Position numbers and translations under genes: made by a program. This document shows, piece after piece, positions 17,704-26,968 of a stretch of 56,010 bases of DNA. Within the stretch, counting starts at the first letter, position 1. Every line of letters begins with the position of its first letter. This DNA comes from CAWUIO01 sp963922455 (GTDB lineage: Bacteria > Bacteroidota > Bacteroidia > Cytophagales > Microscillaceae): contig CAWUIO010000033.1 of NCBI GenBank assembly GCA_963922455.1, forward strand, positions 1 to 56,010, read 5' to 3'. The notes beneath the pieces were generated by a model that made no database searches, was not told where the DNA came from, and saw only the letters and a list, made by a program, of their open reading frames with translations.

Positions 17704-19491
17704 ATGCCCAGCAATTCCCCAGAAAGTAAGGATTATCAGGTAGTAAGCTTTTCTATACTCGTAGATGGCTCAGAAATCCCCCAAGGGTTTGGCGTAGTAA
17801 GCATCTTCGTTTCAAGGGAAATAAATCGGGTACCCTATGCCAAAATCAAACTAGCCGACGGGGGAGTATCCGAAGCCGATGGCTTTGAAATTAGCGACTC
17901 TGATACTTTTTTACCGGGTAAGGAAGTAGTGATCAAGGCTGGCTACGATTCCCGCGATTCTGAAATATTTAAAGGAATTATTACCAACCATAATATCAAG
18001 GTAGACCAAAGAGGCTCTTACCTCTTAATCGAGTGCCGTCATCCAGCCATTAAGATGACCGTAGGTCGTAAAAACCGACTCTTTACTAAAAAACAAGATA
18101 GCCAAATCATCAGTAGCATCTTAGGTGAATATAGCCTTAGTCAGGGAGTTGATTCTACCAAAGCCACCCACGAACAAGTTGTTCAATACCACAGCTTAGA
18201 TTGGGACTTCGTATTGATGCGGGCTGAAATTAATGGCCTGGTCGTTATGCCCACACTTGATAAACTCTCAATAAAAAAGCCGGAAAACTCATCCCCTGCC
18301 CTGGACCTAACCTATGGTTACGATCTTATAGAGTTTAATGCCGGCATTGATTCCAGAAAACAGTTAAAAAAAGTAAAATGCAGCGCTTGGGACCCCGAAA
18401 AACAAGAAGTGATAGAAGCTACAGGCAATCCTCCCAGTGTGACGGTTCCTGGCGACTTAACTCCAGATAAAATGGCCAAAGTACTTGGCTTAGAGGAATT
18501 TGAAATGCAATCCCCTGGCAATTACGTTTCAGATGTATTAGATGACTGGGCCACGGCCAGACTCAGCAAAGCAGCCTATTCTTTTTTGGAGGGTAGTGTA
18601 AAATTTCCCGGAAATGCCGATGTCAACCCGGGAGATACCATTTCCATAAGCGGGCTAAGCAAAAGAATAAATGGGGATGTGTTTGTCGGAGGGCTCACCC
18701 ATCTTATTGAAAATAACGAATGGACCACCGAAGCTCATTTAGGCATTTCTGAGGAATGGTTTTCCCAAGAAACGCCCCATATCAGCAGTTTACCTTCCTC
18801 TGGCTTAGCCCCGGCTTTACAAGGCTTGACCATAGGAATTGTAATACAAATTCACGAAGATCCTGCGGGTAGCTTTCGCGTCCAAGTAGAAATCCCCATT
18901 TTGCAAAGCACCGAGAAAGTTTGGGCTAGACTCTCTACTTTTTATGCCTCAAATGGTTTTGGTGCCTATTTCATGCCAGAAATTAATGATGAAGTAGTTT
19001 TAGGATTTTTGAATCAGGATCCTCAAAACCCTATTATCTTAGGGAGCATGTATAACAAAAAGCTTAAATCTCCCTACCAACCCGATCAAAAGAATACGTA
19101 TAAGGCCATCAAAACCAAATCTGATCTTCTATTAGAATTTGAGGACGTAAAAAAAATTATTACTATCCAAACCCCAGCTGGAAACAAAGCCGTTTTAGAT
19201 GACGACCAACAGCTCATCCAGCTGATAGATCAGCATAATAATGAGATTACCATGGATTCATCAGGGATCACCATTAAAACAGATAAGGACATTAACCTGG
19301 TAGCTCAGCAAAATATAAAGGCTACGGCCAGCCAAGATGTAGGTATAGAGGCAACTTCCAACCTGGATGCCAAGGGCATGCAAGTTTCCCTAAAAGGAGA
19401 TACCAAACTAACAGCCGAAGGAGGTGCCCAGGCAGAATTTAAAGCCGGAGGTAGTCTAACCGTTAAAGGTGCAATTGTTCAAATTAATTAA
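17704..19491 (+). CDS. Central spike protein (VgrG/Afp8-like, gp27-gp5 fusion)
   Basis: 595 residues. Residues 1 to about 360 form the gp27-like hub, including EVVIKAGYDSRDSEIFKG and the NADVNPGDTISISGLSKRI block. An OB-fold domain follows (about 375-460: GIVIQIHEDPAGSFRVQVEI, then VVLGFLNQDPQNPIILGSMY). The C-terminal 130 residues are a repetitive beta-helix needle (ITMDSSGITIKTDKDINLVA, then KGDTKLTAEGGAQAEF). It trimerises as the piercing spike on which the tube is built. No C-terminal enzymatic extension is present, so a cargo effector must be carried elsewhere. The PAAR gene starts 7 bp downstream. Confidence 0.93.
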   Translation: MPSNSPESKDYQVVSFSILVDGSEIPQGFGVVSIFVSREINRVPYAKIKLADGGVSEADGFEISDSDTFLPGKEVVIKAGYDSRDSEIFKGIITNHNIKVDQRGSYLLIECRHPAIKMTVGRKNRLFTKKQDSQIISSILGEYSLSQGVDSTKATHEQVVQYHSLDWDFVLMRAEINGLVVMPTLDKLSIKKPENSSPALDLTYGYDLIEFNAGIDSRKQLKKVKCSAWDPEKQEVIEATGNPPSVTVPGDLTPDKMAKVLGLEEFEMQSPGNYVSDVLDDWATARLSKAAYSFLEGSVKFPGNADVNPGDTISISGLSKRINGDVFVGGLTHLIENNEWTTEAHLGISEEWFSQETPHISSLPSSGLAPALQGLTIGIVIQIHEDPAGSFRVQVEIPILQSTEKVWARLSTFYASNGFGAYFMPEINDEVVLGFLNQDPQNPIILGSMYNKKLKSPYQPDQKNTYKAIKTKSDLLLEFEDVKKIITIQTPAGNKAVLDDDQQLIQLIDQHNNEITMDSSGITIKTDKDINLVAQQNIKATASQDVGIEATSNLDAKGMQVSLKGDTKLTAEGGAQAEFKAGGSLTVKGAIVQIN

Positions 19492-19498
19492 TTTTTAT

Positions 19499-19801
19499 AT
19501 GCCCCCAGCATCCATCATTGGAGATTTTCATTCCTGTCCTATGCAAACCCCAGGTACGCCCCCGATACCGCACGTGGGCGGTCCCGTTATGGGTCCTGGC
19601 GCCCCTACCGTTTTAATCGGGGGAATGCCCGCCGCTGTTATAGGGGATACCTGTATTTGTGTGGGGCCACCAGACTCTATTGTAAAAGGTTCGGCCACGG
19701 TTATGATCGGTGGAAAACCTGCCGCCCGAGTAGGGGATACGACCGCCCACGGAGGTAGCATAGTAGGCCCCGGTGTAGCCACGGTTATGATTGGCGGCTA
19801 A
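19499..19801 (+). CDS. PAAR-domain spike tip protein
   Basis: 100 residues starting MPPASIIGDFHSCPMQTPG. Almost the entire protein is a PAAR repeat: HSCPMQTPGTPPIPHVGGPV, two VLIGG/VMIGG turns, GDTCICVGPPD, ARVGDTTAHGG and a terminal VATVMIGG. The conserved His/Cys positions would bind the metal ion at the sharpened tip of the spike. There is no effector extension. The frame can be extended upstream to 19469, into the spike gene, but the ATG at 19499 fits the family. Confidence 0.92.
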   Translation: MPPASIIGDFHSCPMQTPGTPPIPHVGGPVMGPGAPTVLIGGMPAAVIGDTCICVGPPDSIVKGSATVMIGGKPAARVGDTTAHGGSIVGPGVATVMIGG

Positions 19802-19840
19802 GCTTTTTTCACTCTTTATTTACATAGCCTATTACCAAGC

Positions 19841-20266
19841 ATGAAACATAAGAAGACATTTTTAGGAATCGGATGGAAATTCCCCCCGACTTTTGATAAG
19901 TCGAGTAAATCCGTGCAAATGGTTTCAGAAGAGGAGGATATCCGGGAAAGTCTGCATATTTTGCTTTCTACCCAACCCGGTGAAAGGATCATGCGACCCG
20001 AGTATGGCTGCGATACCAAACAAATTGTATTCAATACCACAAGTACCAATAACCTCACTTTACTTAAAAGAGCCATTAGCCGATCCATCCTACTTTTTGA
20101 ACCCCGGATTGATCTAGATACTATTGACATCCAGGTAAGCCAAGACGTAGATGGCCTCTTGTTGGTCAATATTCATTACATCATTAGACTAAGTAACTCC
20201 CGACGGAACTTGGTATATCCATTCTATATCTTAGAAGGTACCGAAATCCGACTCAAGACCGGTTAA
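19841..20266 (+). CDS. Gp25-like baseplate wedge protein
   Basis: 141 residues of the gp25/IraD-like family: LGIGWKFPPTFDK at the N-terminus, VSEEEDIRESLHILLSTQPGERIMRPEYG with the conserved GER(I/V)MRPEYG motif at about 48-57, and LLFEPRIDLDTIDIQV further on. In known contractile systems gp25 clamps the baseplate wedge to the sheath and triggers contraction. It lies between the PAAR gene and the large baseplate gene, matching Afp9-type order with the PAAR gene placed first. Confidence 0.92.
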   Translation: MKHKKTFLGIGWKFPPTFDKSSKSVQMVSEEEDIRESLHILLSTQPGERIMRPEYGCDTKQIVFNTTSTNNLTLLKRAISRSILLFEPRIDLDTIDIQVSQDVDGLLLVNIHYIIRLSNSRRNLVYPFYILEGTEIRLKTG

Positions 20267-20279
20267 TTCACTCTAAAAT

Positions 20280-23200
20280 ATGGATCAAGGAAATTCAAGA
20301 TACATATCGCGCTTTAGCATGAGTCAGGAAAGGCGTTTTACCGGGGCATTAGATTTTGATTATGCCCCCATAGACGAACGCTCTCTGAAAGACTTATTGC
20401 TTTATACTTTTGGCTTTTCTAAATTGATCTACTATTTCAACTTAGAAAATAAACCCGATGGGGATTGGTCTGATTTCTTAAATGATGAAATTGTCATTCT
20501 CGCCACCGTCTCCGAAATCAAACCTAACCTCATCGAGAAAAAATTTAAGACCGACCTCTACAAAGCTGAAAACTTCCGAAGACCGGTCAAAAAAATACAA
20601 TATCTCAAATACTGCTTAAAAGAAATATACCAAGCCGCCGACCTACTTGACCAATGGCTTTCTCGTTTTAAGGAAGTAGAAAAGTTTGCCAATGTCTATC
20701 TAGAATCCCGCAATGAGATAATCTATGCCATTAGCGATTCTTTAAAAGAACCCTTCCAACTCTTTAAAGCTATCTGTGATGGTATTGCTTCCAGAAAAGG
20801 GCTCAATACCCCCCTAGACTTCGACTTTTCCCGCTTTAGTTTCTATTGGAAACTGGAGGAAAGTCCAGAACGTCCTGACTTATTCGATTCTAAATCCTTA
20901 GACCAAAAAGTAAAATGGCTAGCCTCCGAATTAAGGGGCATTTTTCAAACCTTTTATGAGACCTTAATTTTTTTAAAAAACCGTTCCCAATCCTTATTCA
21001 ACCAAAGCCTCAAAAATGACAACCACTACCCGGAGGTAGCCCTCCTCTTGTCATTTCTCAAACTCTACGAGATCCCTCAAAAGAATATTAATTCTCTCTC
21101 TAAAAAATATGTAGACTTTTACTTTCGTAAAATCCTCCGACAACACTTCAAAGCTCCTGTTTTTGATAAGGTCTATTTACACTTTGTCCCTAATGACAAT
21201 GCCTTGTTTGCTATCATTCAAAAGGAAATGGAGTTTATTGGAGGAGAATACGAAAATGGAGACAACATCATCTATCTTGCCGATTCCCATTTGCAAGTCA
21301 ACCGGGCGACCATTAAGCGGATATATACCATCTTTTTTGAAAAGAAAACCTTAGCCCAAAAAGGGCGTGAACGCCTGCTGATCCAAGATGTGCTTTCCTC
21401 TAATCTCTCCTTGGACAACCTACGCCCCGACCCCAATCGCCAAATAAAAAAATATTATCCAGTCTTTGGGGAAAGTCAACAAGATAAAAGTGCTTATGAA
21501 CGTACCATGCAATCGGCCGATATAGGCTTTGCCTTGGCATCTCCTAGTTTATACCTCAGTGAAGGGGAAAGAGAAATCAATCTTACGTTCCAATTTACCG
21601 ACGATTCCTTCCGAAGTTTAGAAGCCTGCTTGCTAGACATCAGTCGCCTCAGTCAAGGGAGCGAAAAAAAAGAATCCAAGGACGACATATTTGTAAAAAC
21701 CTTTCTGGAAGCCTTCCGGATTTTTCTCACCGTCCCCGAAGGTTGGCTAGAAATCAGTCGCTATGTCGTCGTCAGGGAAAAACGGACCGAAGCCGACCTA
21801 GATTTTAATGCCCTCAAAATCACGTTTGATATTAATGCCCGCCAAGAGCCCATCGTGGCCTATGATGAGGATGTCCATCAAATCCAATTAGACACCAATC
21901 TGCCGGTCGTTAGGATTTTACTCAACAGTAACTCGTATCAGTACCCGTATACCCTGCTCTACGATCTCATACTGGAATCTATTGGTATTGATACCCATAT
22001 CAAAGATGTAAAAGACCTAATTTTACACAATGAAACGGGAATTGTAAGTCCCGATTCGCCCTTCTTTCCATTTGGAGCCGTACCCCAATTAGGTTCCTAT
22101 TTGGTTATTGGCAAAAATGAAATTTTTCAGAAATCTTTGAGTTCTTTGCAGATAAACCTTGAATGGTTTAACCTGCCCCGACAAAGAAACGGCTTACTGG
22201 GTTACTACGAACAATATGATGCCGATCTAGATAATGCAGCCTTCGAGATTAAGCTTTCTATTTTGGATGGAGGTCATTGGTTACCCGCCAAAGAGCAAGA
22301 TCAACAAACCTTTAAGTTATTCCAAACCATCAACGGAGGTGTAGAAGAATCCGACTCCGAAAACGCTTCCCCCGAAGTTCTCCCCGGCGGTACCTTAGAT
22401 ACCATCACGCGCATTTCTCCCATCAATATTGAGAAGATAAAACTCCCCCATAATTTCGCCCAGGTGCAAGAGGCATTAGATTACAAAAATACCACCCTAA
22501 GAGGCTTTGTCAAATTAGAACTTAGCAATCCCGAGTTTGCTTTTGGCCATACCTTATATCCTGGTGTACTCTCTGAGATAGTTTTAGAAAACTCACGCAC
22601 CAGCTTAGTAGAGAATATTCGCCGTGGATTCTCCAAGAAAGACTTAAAAAAACTGCCCAATCAACCTTTTGTACCCCAGATCAAAGCCCTTTCCTTAGAT
22701 TACTCTTCCTCTTCGGTCATCAATGTTGACGACCAAGCTAAAAAAGATGAGGAAAGCCAAAATAGAGGACAGTTTTTCCATCTCTATCCTTTTGGCAACG
22801 ATCAGGTCTATCCCAATTCCTCCTACCAGAAAGTACCTTTCGTTCCCGATATGGACTACGAAGGGGCCTTATTGATCGGTTTGGAAGACCTAGCGCCTCC
22901 CCAAGTAATTACCATTTTATTTGAAATTGAAGGCGGCTTTACCACCACCTCCGAGGAAAACCCACCCGAATTAGCCTGGAGTTATCTCCGCCAAAACCAG
23001 TGGCGACCGCTTTCCGAGTCTAAAATACTGCAAGACGAAACCGACAAGTTTGTCAAGACCGGAATCATCGCTCTCGAACTGCCCCACGATATAGCCTTGG
23101 GCAATACCATTTTAGACCCCAATTACTATTGGCTCCGAGTAGCCGTGCTTAATAATATCTCTACCACTTCGCGTATTTGTGGAATATGCACCCAAGTAGT

Positions 23201-24101
23201 GACCGCTACTTTACAAAATTTAGACGAAGAAGGTGAGCACCTCAACCAAGCCCTACCCGCCTTCTCGGTTAGTAGGTCCGTAGAACGTATCCCTGGAGTA
23301 CAAGATGTCATTCAGCCCATTCCTTCCTTTATGGGCAAGCAAGCCGAAAGCGAACGCCAATTTTATACTCGAATTAGTGAACGCCTAAGACATAAACAAA
23401 GAGCCATTACTCCTTGGGACTATGAGCGCTTGATCCTGGAAAAATTCCCTGAAATTCATAAGGTAACCTGCCTTCCCAATATCACCAGTCATAAACTGGA
23501 TGCTCCCGGGAATGTCCTCATTGTCGTCATACCCAAGGGCAATGCCGAGAATGCCAATTTTCTAGAACGTAAAGCCAGTAGCGAACAACTCAAACGAATC
23601 AAGGAGTTTTTAAGCCAATATACCTCACCTTTCATTCACATTGAAGTTAGAAACCCCAGCTATGAAAAAGTCCGGATTATGTGTGCCGTCAAATTGGCCT
23701 TGGGCTATAATTATGGCTATTACCTACAAACCCTCAACGACGAAATCAACCGCTACCTTTTGGGAGATATGGTCAAAAAAAGTAAGTCTCTCGAGCTAGG
23801 TGGCCGTATCAACAGTTCGGATGTTTTAAGTTTTATGCGTACCTTGCCCTACGTAGAGTTTATCACCAAATTTTCTATGATCCAGATTGCCAGCGACTTG
23901 CAAGGACGATTTGTACTCCTGGATACCGCCCGGGAAGATGACCCCAAGTCCTTTTTGCAAGCTACCAAGCCTTGGTCTATGTTGATACCCGCCAACCAAC
24001 ACCAAATCGTACGCTTGGAAGACAAACAAGAGCTTCGCTCGGTACAAGCTGGTTACGACAATTTGGGAATAGGTACTGATTTTACGATTGAAAAAGAATA
24101 A
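20280..24101 (+). CDS. eCIS large baseplate protein (Afp11/baseplate-J-like)
   Basis: 1273 residues, 13 bp after the gp25 gene. The diagnostic part is C-terminal: ESERQFYTRISERLRHKQRA, then ITPWDYERLILEKFPEIHKV at about 1020-1065, followed by NPSYEKVRIMCAVKLALGYN and the NSSDVLSFMRTLPYVEFITK block near 1180. This is the baseplate-J/gp6-like ring-forming region. The N-terminal half is large, charged and helical and not recognised. With the divergent 1040-residue protein it would provide the two wedge subunits. It is one of the largest genes in the window and is intact. Confidence 0.88.
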   Translation: MDQGNSRYISRFSMSQERRFTGALDFDYAPIDERSLKDLLLYTFGFSKLIYYFNLENKPDGDWSDFLNDEIVILATVSEIKPNLIEKKFKTDLYKAENFRRPVKKIQYLKYCLKEIYQAADLLDQWLSRFKEVEKFANVYLESRNEIIYAISDSLKEPFQLFKAICDGIASRKGLNTPLDFDFSRFSFYWKLEESPERPDLFDSKSLDQKVKWLASELRGIFQTFYETLIFLKNRSQSLFNQSLKNDNHYPEVALLLSFLKLYEIPQKNINSLSKKYVDFYFRKILRQHFKAPVFDKVYLHFVPNDNALFAIIQKEMEFIGGEYENGDNIIYLADSHLQVNRATIKRIYTIFFEKKTLAQKGRERLLIQDVLSSNLSLDNLRPDPNRQIKKYYPVFGESQQDKSAYERTMQSADIGFALASPSLYLSEGEREINLTFQFTDDSFRSLEACLLDISRLSQGSEKKESKDDIFVKTFLEAFRIFLTVPEGWLEISRYVVVREKRTEADLDFNALKITFDINARQEPIVAYDEDVHQIQLDTNLPVVRILLNSNSYQYPYTLLYDLILESIGIDTHIKDVKDLILHNETGIVSPDSPFFPFGAVPQLGSYLVIGKNEIFQKSLSSLQINLEWFNLPRQRNGLLGYYEQYDADLDNAAFEIKLSILDGGHWLPAKEQDQQTFKLFQTINGGVEESDSENASPEVLPGGTLDTITRISPINIEKIKLPHNFAQVQEALDYKNTTLRGFVKLELSNPEFAFGHTLYPGVLSEIVLENSRTSLVENIRRGFSKKDLKKLPNQPFVPQIKALSLDYSSSSVINVDDQAKKDEESQNRGQFFHLYPFGNDQVYPNSSYQKVPFVPDMDYEGALLIGLEDLAPPQVITILFEIEGGFTTTSEENPPELAWSYLRQNQWRPLSESKILQDETDKFVKTGIIALELPHDIALGNTILDPNYYWLRVAVLNNISTTSRICGICTQVVTATLQNLDEEGEHLNQALPAFSVSRSVERIPGVQDVIQPIPSFMGKQAESERQFYTRISERLRHKQRAITPWDYERLILEKFPEIHKVTCLPNITSHKLDAPGNVLIVVIPKGNAENANFLERKASSEQLKRIKEFLSQYTSPFIHIEVRNPSYEKVRIMCAVKLALGYNYGYYLQTLNDEINRYLLGDMVKKSKSLELGGRINSSDVLSFMRTLPYVEFITKFSMIQIASDLQGRFVLLDTAREDDPKSFLQATKPWSMLIPANQHQIVRLEDKQELRSVQAGYDNLGIGTDFTIEKE

Positions 24102-24106
24102 GCAAT

Positions 24107-24859
24107 ATGCCATTACAGAATAGGGATACCCTCAAGGGCTACTTCAAAAAAGGGCAAATGCCTTCTGAGGGACACTTTAATGACTTGATTGATTCCATGG
24201 TGAGTAAAGTTGACGATGGCCTCTCCAAAACCATCGACGAAGGTCTCACCTTGTCTCCCATCGGGGCTTCCCGCAAGCTAATTAGCTTTTATAAAAGTAT
24301 TGAAGACAAAAACCCCGCGTGGAGCTATGATATCGAGAGCGGGAACGGTACCCTAAACCTTAATAATTTTCGGGGCAAAAATGTGCTCTCTCTCACCCAA
24401 GATGGCCGGGTAGGCGTTTCTACCCCAAGCCCTAACTACGAACTTGACGTAAACGGCTTAGTGGGTATGAAAGGCCGCATGGGTACCTACACTCAAGGCA
24501 AAGTACCCGGTAATGGCAAATGGCAAACCATTCTTCCCGAGTTGAACGGTTGTCATGCCTTTGAGGTCGTAGCCGGTATCGGGAAGCCGCGTACTGGAAA
24601 ATATTCCCTGATTCACGCCATTGCCATTAGCACTTTTGGGAAGTCTCGCAATAAAATCAAAGTCGTACAAGGCTATTATGGCGTGCGCTGTAATAAGCTC
24701 CAGCTCCGATGGACCGGCGAAACCTACAGCTTCAACTTAGAGCTCCGCACCCGCTGTAAGTACATGAGCGATGAGATGAGGGAAGAGTGTAATATCCAGT
24801 ACTACATCAGCTCCCTTTGGAATGACCACTTTATGGAAAACTCCGTCCGTATTTCCTAA
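24107..24859 (+). CDS. Putative tail fibre / adhesin-like protein of the eCIS
   Basis: 250 residues, 5 bp after the large baseplate gene. The N-terminus MPLQNRDTLKGYFKKGQMPS followed by EGHFNDLIDSMVSK is a start shared by fibre-like proteins in Bacteroidota phage and injection loci. The region to about residue 125 contains NLNNFRGKNVLSLTQDGRVG, a beta-rich stalk-like pattern, and PNYELDVNGLVGMKGR. The C-terminal domain (about 130-250) is a separate globular unit with four cysteines (CKYMSDEMREEC among them). Target recognition is the natural guess for that domain. It is short for a fibre, so it could instead be a baseplate decoration. Confidence 0.65.
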   Translation: MPLQNRDTLKGYFKKGQMPSEGHFNDLIDSMVSKVDDGLSKTIDEGLTLSPIGASRKLISFYKSIEDKNPAWSYDIESGNGTLNLNNFRGKNVLSLTQDGRVGVSTPSPNYELDVNGLVGMKGRMGTYTQGKVPGNGKWQTILPELNGCHAFEVVAGIGKPRTGKYSLIHAIAISTFGKSRNKIKVVQGYYGVRCNKLQLRWTGETYSFNLELRTRCKYMSDEMREECNIQYYISSLWNDHFMENSVRIS

Positions 24860-24899
24860 GTAATTCCTTTTTTGAAACACTAAGTCAAAAGACAAATAT

Positions 24900-25002
24900 G
24901 GGGCTTGCCCGCTCAGTTCTTGAGCTAGCCCTAGGAAAGTCTGTGCCTAGCGGGCACATGCTTTTTGGGGGCTCCTCACGTACCTACGCGCGGGCAAGCC
25001 CC
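24900..25002. repeat. Rearranged relative of the structured element, two left ends in inverted orientation (copy 4)
   Basis: It begins GGGGCTTGCCCGC (24900-24912) and ends with the exact reverse complement, GCGGGCAAGCCCC (24990-25002). An internal GCGGGC at 24950-24955 reproduces the second stem with a loop of about 37 bases. The conserved right half of the element (CTACTCGC block and CCCTAAGCC end) is missing. It lies 40 bp after the last gene of the injection-system operon. Confidence 0.75.
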
Positions 25003-25136
25003 TCCATTTTATTTTTTGCTACATAAAATGCGACCTGGATCGTTATTTACTCAGAGATTTAGGAAACTCTACTTTTCTGCAAATCGTTTGAGCTATGAAT
25101 AAATAGTTCGGAGCTTTCTATTTATTTTTACAGTAT

Positions 25137-26336
25137 ATGATGCGATTCCTATTACCCTTTACCCTTGCTTTTTGGCTATTCATCTTGCCTGGAAAGGCCC
25201 AAGATGTGCTCAATGCGGATCAAATCCGGGCCGATTCCATGCTACTGTTGAGTCCATTGGTACAAATGGAAGCTACGGCAGCCGTCAATGATATGTACAA
25301 CTTCAAATTTGACCGGGCTGCCAATCAGTTTCGGTGGTTTCAAGAGAAGTTTCCCGAGCATCCCCTGCCCGAGTTTCTCTTGGGGCTCAATGAGTGGTGG
25401 AAGATCATGCCCAACTTCAGCAATGAGCAGCACGATGATGATTTTTACCGCTTTATGGATGCCAGTATTGCCAAGGCCAAGACCATGTACAAGGTAGATA
25501 AGGAAAACATTGAGGCGGCTTTCTTTTTATCGGCAGCTTATGGGTTTAAAAGTCGCTTACTGGCCGAGCGAAAAAATTGGCGCAAGGCGATTGGTACCGG
25601 AAAAGCCTCCCTCCGCTACCTGAAAAGAGGGCGTAAAATCAATGCCTTGAGCCCCGAATTTATGTTTGGGGATGCCTTATACAACTACTATTCCGTATGG
25701 ATCCCAGAAAATTATAAACTGATGAAGCCCGTTTTCCTTTTTATTAAAAAAGGAGATAAAGAACTAGGCTTAAAGCAATTGGAAGAGGTGGCCAAAAATG
25801 CCTTTTATACCCGTACCGAGGCCCAGTATTTTTTGATGCGGATTTATCGGAGTGAGGAAAAAAAACCCTTGAAAGCCTTGCCCATTGCGCAATATCTGGC
25901 CAAAACTTTTCCCGATAATCCTTACTTCCAGCGGTACTACGCCAGTGTGGCCTTTACTACTGGGCGATTCCGGGACTTGGAAAAGGTTTCTATGGATATT
26001 CTGGATAAAATCGAGCGTAAGATGCCGGGTTATGAGGGGATAAGTGGCCGCTATGCTTCGTACTATATGGGGTATATCAATAAAAGAAGAGACAAGGAAA
26101 AGGCGAGGAAATATTTTCGGCAAACAGTTGCTTTTGCCGAATCTACGAAGTCTTTTAAATCGGGGTATTATGTCCACGCCTTGGCTGAGTTGGCCCGTTT
26201 TGCGGTCAAGGATAAAAAAGTTGATTTGGCCTATGGCTACTATGCGAAGGTCAAGGAGAACACCAAGAAAAAGACAAAACTTTCCAAAGAGGCCCGCGCA
26301 TTTTTGAAAAAAAACAAGAAAAAGAAAAAAGGCTAG
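25137..26336 (+). CDS. Secreted TPR-like protein
   Basis: 399 residues with a signal peptide at about 1-21 (MMRFLLPFTLAFWLFILPGK, then AQ). The mature part is alpha-helical, with TPR-like units such as NDMYNFKFDRAANQFRWFQE, ENIEAAFFLSAAYGFKSRL and TEAQYFLMRIYRSEEK. The C-terminus is strongly basic (KVKENTKKKTKLSKEARAF and a run of lysines), which could bind nucleic acid or acidic envelope polymers. It is probably periplasmic. No specific family is recognised. The gene stands alone between the injection-system operon and the Lrp regulator. Confidence 0.75.
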   Translation: MMRFLLPFTLAFWLFILPGKAQDVLNADQIRADSMLLLSPLVQMEATAAVNDMYNFKFDRAANQFRWFQEKFPEHPLPEFLLGLNEWWKIMPNFSNEQHDDDFYRFMDASIAKAKTMYKVDKENIEAAFFLSAAYGFKSRLLAERKNWRKAIGTGKASLRYLKRGRKINALSPEFMFGDALYNYYSVWIPENYKLMKPVFLFIKKGDKELGLKQLEEVAKNAFYTRTEAQYFLMRIYRSEEKKPLKALPIAQYLAKTFPDNPYFQRYYASVAFTTGRFRDLEKVSMDILDKIERKMPGYEGISGRYASYYMGYINKRRDKEKARKYFRQTVAFAESTKSFKSGYYVHALAELARFAVKDKKVDLAYGYYAKVKENTKKKTKLSKEARAFLKKNKKKKKG

Positions 26337-26378
26337 TCAGGATTTCTTCGACTAGCCCTCATGCTAAGATGCTACCTA

Positions 26379-26849
26379 CTAAGGGATCGGTAATACTTTT
26401 TTGTCTTTAAACGTGGAAAGGATTACCAAAGAATGCATATTACTAATCTCTTCGATCTCGCTAATCTCCTCCAGCATAAGCTTTTGATAGGACTGTATGT
26501 CGGCTGCGATCACTTTTAAAATAAAATCGCAGGAACCCGTAATGTGATGGCACTCAATCACATTATCAATCTTTTGAATTTTTTCTACGAATGCATCGAG
26601 GATAGACTTTTTGTGGCTGTGGAGAAAGACCTGTACAAAGGTGGTCACTCCCAAGCCTACTTTGGCCGTATCTAGAGTAGCGTGATAACTTTTAATCACT
26701 CCAATGTTTTCCAGTTTTTTGACACGCTCTAAGGTAGGTGCGGGTGATAAGCCAATATCCTTGGAGAGCTGTGCGTTGGTAATCTTGGCATTGGACTGTA
26801 ATATTTGCAAAATTTTCCGGTCGGTATTGTCAAATTTTATAGCCTTCAT
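26379..26849 (-). CDS. Lrp/AsnC family transcriptional regulator
   Basis: 156 residues. The N-terminal helix-turn-helix covers about 8-60 (DNTDRKILQILQSNAKITNA, then LSKDIGLSPAPTLERVKKLE). The C-terminal RAM/AsnC ligand-binding domain covers about 70-150 (TTFVQVFLHSHKKSILDAF, then ECHHITGSCDFILKVIAADI). Such proteins form octamers that bind amino acids and control amino acid metabolism genes. The SPAPTLERVK recognition region is complete. The regulated genes are not evident from the neighbourhood; many members regulate themselves from the upstream region (26850-26968). Confidence 0.92.
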   Translation of the reverse strand: MKAIKFDNTDRKILQILQSNAKITNAQLSKDIGLSPAPTLERVKKLENIGVIKSYHATLDTAKVGLGVTTFVQVFLHSHKKSILDAFVEKIQKIDNVIECHHITGSCDFILKVIAADIQSYQKLMLEEISEIEEISNMHSLVILSTFKDKKVLPIP

Positions 26850-26968
26850 CCATTAATTATTTTGATAAAAAAATCTATAAAGGTTTACCCTACAAAAAAA
26901 CAAAATTTTCTTTTGAAATTAAGTCTTTCTGTAAAAAAATATTTTAGCCTTGGGAGAACTGTACTTAT

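Noticed and set aside
9072..24859. Complete prophage or T6SS
   Set aside because: No head, portal, terminase, integrase or lysis genes, so not a prophage. No TssJLM membrane complex or ClpV and the presence of LysM and gp25-like eCIS genes argue against a standard T6SS in this window.
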